Source of the DNA: Ignavibacteria bacterium
GTDB taxonomy: Bacteria; Bacteroidota; Ignavibacteria; Kapaibacteriales; UBA4661
Direction: 5' to 3'
Length of the DNA stretch: 7,729 nucleotides
Assembly (NCBI GenBank): GCA_013298375.1
Contig: JAAFHM010000220.1
Coordinates: forward strand, 1-7,729
In this document: one piece after another, positions 6,631-7,729 of the stretch
How the letters are laid out: each line of letters begins with the position of its first letter
How positions within the stretch are numbered: the first letter of the stretch is position 1
Position numbers and translations under genes: made by a program
Notes under the pieces: model-generated
Told to the model about the DNA's origin: nothing
The model's database searches: none
What the model saw: the letters and a program-made list of their open reading frames with translations, nothing else

Positions 6631-6709
6631 GATGCTTAGGACAGGCTCAGCATGAGATACGACGCGCTCTTCACCCTGAGCTTGCTAATGTCATAGAAAT
6701 CGAAGGGTA
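6631..6709. repeat. Degenerate REP-like intergenic inverted repeat
   Basis: The left arm contains GACAGGCTCAGCATGA (6639-6654 region). The right arm contains TCACCCTGAGCTTG (6671-6684) and, after about 15 unrelated bases, TCGAAGGGT (about 6700-6708). The arms are imperfect inverted repeats sharing the GCTCAG..TGA core. From memory, GACAGGCTCAG/CTGAGCTTGTCGAAG palindromes are widespread intergenic repeats in environmental bacterial genomes. This copy looks decayed, with the right arm interrupted between CTTG and TCGAAG. It lies just downstream of the CVNH gene. Confidence 0.5.
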
Positions 6710-6736
6710 ATACGTCAAAACTTATTTGATGAACTA

Positions 6737-7147
6737 CTATGCTGTTATTTGAAGATTTCCATTATTGTTTGAAATATCCGATATTGCCGTACTTGGATTG
6801 AAGCTAATTGATGACTGATTATACGACCCATCCATTCTTTGGCAATTTGCTCCGAGGTTAATATTTATATTTGAACTGGTTAGTTGATAACTACCAGCTG
6901 GAATATATTCATTGTATCTATTAGTTGGATTAGGGGTTGACCCATTGCCTGGGGTAATATATAAAACTCCTCCATTGTTACTGATGTCGCTTATATTATC
7001 CGCTTGCTCAGATGTATAAGTTAACGTAGAAGGATTATTACCACCATTTGGGAGTTGGCAATTAGCCGAAATTGTTATAGAAATATTGTTACTAGTTAAT
7101 TGGTAGCTGCCCGCTGGTACATATTGGTTTAAAGTTGTCGGGTTCAT
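6737..7147 (-). CDS. Two-repeat cyanovirin-N homology (CVNH) type lectin
   Basis: A 136-residue protein made of two similar halves, residues 8-64 and 80-136, joined by a Gly/Pro/Asn/Thr linker (65-79). Each half reads (V/I)PAGSYQLTS, then N-I-x-I, then ANCQ, then a (N/D)G..N.S motif and ISDISNN.G.L. This matches the CVNH pattern (cysteine, NGGYN-S-S, strand, I-x-N-x-DG-x-L) and its internal duplication. Known CVNH proteins are mannose-binding lectins, the founding member being an antiviral from a cyanobacterium. Cyanovirin-N has two disulfides, but here each repeat has a single cysteine (Cys30, Cys102) and no partner. No signal peptide is visible, so a cytosolic role is likely. The gene is plainly more AT-rich than its neighbours. 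ATG7147 is the first ATG after an in-frame TAG, preceded by an A9 tract and a distant AGGA. Similarity is by eye, so the fold is likely but not proven. Confidence 0.75.
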   Translation of the reverse strand: MNPTTLNQYVPAGSYQLTSNNISITISANCQLPNGGNNPSTLTYTSEQADNISDISNNGGVLYITPGNGSTPNPTNRYNEYIPAGSYQLTSSNININLGANCQRMDGSYNQSSISFNPSTAISDISNNNGNLQITA

Positions 7148-7258
7148 AATAGTTATTTTTTTTTCCTACTCATCTGGCTTTTCGGAATCCGCCCCGTTTT
7201 TTTAAGTGGGTTCTGGTCTCCACGTTGGTTAATTGGTTTGTATTGCGCGATACGGAGG

Positions 7259-7289
7259 CAAAGTTAGCGCATCCCGCAAGAAAAAGAAA
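7259..7289 (-). promoter_or_regulatory. Candidate Bacteroidota-type promoter of the CVNH gene
   Basis: On the minus strand TTTC (7286-7289), a 19-nt spacer and TAACTTTG (7259-7266) match the Bacteroidota -33/-7 pattern. The -7 box is a full TAnnTTTG. The arrangement has the same -33 tetramer and spacer length as the promoter facing TA module 2. The start would be near 7253, about 105 nt before ATG7147. The first TTGAGCG copy lies only six bases upstream of the -33 box, a typical activator position. Confidence 0.5.
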
Positions 7290-7295
7290 GCCCCT

Positions 7296-7448
7296 TTGAG
7301 CGAGAATGAGGAGCTTTGAGCGAGACCCCTTTTTCATTGAGCGGAACCAAAAAGAGCTTTGAGCGAGACCCCCTTTTCATTGAGCGAGACGGGAGAGCTT
7401 TGAGCGAGACCCCCTTTTCATTGAGCGAAACGTGGGGAGGTTTGAGCG
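7296..7448. repeat. Eight-copy TTGAGCG array at about 21-bp pitch
   Basis: TTGAGCG begins at 7296, 7316, 7337, 7359, 7380, 7400, 7421 and 7442, giving spacings of 20, 21, 22, 21, 20, 21 and 21 bp. Most copies continue as GAGA or close variants. Spacers alternate: copies preceded by C-T carry an A-type spacer (ACCCCCTTTTCA), and copies preceded by C-A carry a B-type spacer (GAC..GAGAGC), making a 42-bp higher-order repeat of about three units with degenerate ends. Spacings of 20 and 22 break any reading frame, arguing against a coding role, while the pitch of about two helical turns keeps every copy on one DNA face. The array lies directly upstream of the CVNH promoter and downstream of the LytTR gene's terminator. 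Confidence 0.85.
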
Positions 7449-7473
7449 GGAATGACGGGATGAGATTACGGCT

Positions 7474-7529
7474 ATAAAAAAGCCACAGCACAAACCCCGC
7501 CCAACGTGGCGGAATCTATGCTGTGGCTT
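7474..7529 (-). terminator. Intrinsic terminator of the LytTR gene
   Basis: On the minus strand, AAGCCACAGCA (7519-7529) pairs with TGCTGTGGCTT (7480-7490). An inner CCGCC/GGCGG helix branches from the loop, and the stem runs into a six-T tract (7476-7481). It lies 22 bp after the stop of the partial LytTR gene and should stop its transcripts before the repeat array. Confidence 0.8.
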
Positions 7530-7551
7530 GAAGGCGTGCGTTTTCCGGCGA

Positions 7552-7729
7552 TTATTCCAGTATTTCCATCAATTCTTTTTTCACTACGGCAAGATACGCG
7601 GGGTCAACCTGCTCAATGCTTCCATCGGGCATTTGGATAACGATGGTGCTGCTTTTGTCCACCTGCACGTGGCAGTGTTCGGGATTGATAAGAAGGTTAC
7701 GGGAAACCCGCACAAAACTGTAATTCCCC
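7552..7729 (-). CDS. LytTR-type DNA-binding regulator, C-terminal part (partial)
   Basis: The gene runs off the right edge of the window, leaving the last 58 codons before TAA at 7552-7554. The visible residues read FVRVSRNLLINPEHCHVQV, then a strand pair with IVIQMPDG, then a closing basic helix VVKKELMEIL. This fits the second half of a LytTR domain (F-x-R-x-H/S-R-x-x-L-I-N, then a DG turn and a terminal helix). LytTR proteins are mostly response regulators with an N-terminal receiver domain, and they bind pairs of direct repeats spaced about 21-22 bp. Whether this one has a receiver or a membrane domain lies outside the window. The next gene downstream on its strand is the CVNH lectin, beyond a terminator. 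Confidence 0.75.
   Translation of the reverse strand, partial: GNYSFVRVSRNLLINPEHCHVQVDKSSTIVIQMPDGSIEQVDPAYLAVVKKELMEILE

Larger units (their letters stand above)
6261..6736. other. Gene-free interval between TA module 2 and the CVNH gene
   Basis: These 476 bp contain no credible coding region. From left to right they hold the TA-2 leader with two copies of GAAATGGCG (6294-6302 and 6324-6332), a Bacteroidota-type promoter box facing left at 6440-6447, a 10-bp hairpin at 6494-6529, a short sequence matching one on the far side of the CVNH gene (6573-6589), and a degenerate REP-like inverted repeat (6631-6709). A 75-codon minus-strand frame at 6371-6598 runs straight through the promoter box and hairpin and is not considered a gene. 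Confidence 0.7.
7148..7551. other. Regulatory interval between the CVNH gene and the LytTR gene
   Basis: These 404 bp contain no credible gene. They hold the CVNH leader of about 105 nt, the candidate promoter (7259-7289), the phased TTGAGCG array (7296-7448) and the terminator of the LytTR gene (7474-7529). A 75-codon minus-strand frame at 7264-7491 is only the translation of the repeat array. Confidence 0.7.

Noticed and set aside
7296..7448. CRISPR array
   Set aside because: The recurring unit is only about 7-11 bp, spacers of about 10 bp are themselves repeated in alternation, and no cas genes are present.
7264..7491. Minus-strand 75-codon frame with heptad-like repeats (VSLNEKG / VSLKA)
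   Set aside because: It is the translation of the 21-bp DNA repeat array. Spacings of 20 and 22 bp shift the frame between units, it covers the LytTR terminator and the CVNH promoter, and it has no ribosome-binding site.

Overview
The window reads like chromosomal accessory DNA from a Bacteroidota/Chlorobiota-type (FCB group) bacterium. This rests on three points. Shine-Dalgarno sequences are weak or absent before most genes. Several candidate promoters match the Bacteroidota pattern TTTG/TTTC - about 19-20 nt - TAnnTTTG. The gene mix (7TM-SpoIIE phosphatase, LytTR regulator, Uma2 protein with coiled-coil tail, VapBC-like pairs) fits that group. Cyanobacteria share some of these families, so the assignment is an inference, not a taxonomic call.

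Layout. Positions 1-51 may be the 3' end of an upstream plus-strand gene, closed by a good intrinsic terminator at 105-140. Four plus-strand genes follow: a class I SAM methyltransferase (193-963), a Uma2/DUF820 PD-(D/E)XK protein with a heptad-repeat tail (1117-2013), a large membrane sensor phosphatase with extracytoplasmic beta-sandwich, seven TM helices, coiled coil and SpoIIE/PP2C domain (2107-4266), and a small lipocalin-like protein 36 bp behind it (4303-4767).

Converging on these are two minus-strand toxin-antitoxin operons in tandem (4801-5480 and 5572-6260). Each is a Phd/YefM-like antitoxin followed by a COG1569-type PIN toxin, with ATGA overlaps. They are diverged copies of one module. 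The antitoxin N-terminal half and the toxin C-terminal part are almost unchanged, while the middle (antitoxin C-half and toxin N-half) has diverged. Both copies also share a 21-bp upstream element.

The right end is the most unusual part. An AT-rich minus-strand gene (6737-7147) encodes a two-repeat cyanovirin-N homology (CVNH) type protein without a visible signal peptide and with one cysteine per repeat. Its likely promoter (7259-7289) is directly preceded by eight copies of TTGAGCG spaced 20-22 bp apart, about two helical turns. Beyond the array and a terminator lies the 3' end of a LytTR-type DNA-binding regulator (7552-7729). LytTR proteins are known to bind direct repeats at about 21-22 bp pitch, so regulator, phased array and lectin gene may form one regulatory unit. 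The lectin cassette is flanked by an imperfect direct repeat and a degenerate REP-like inverted repeat, consistent with acquired DNA.
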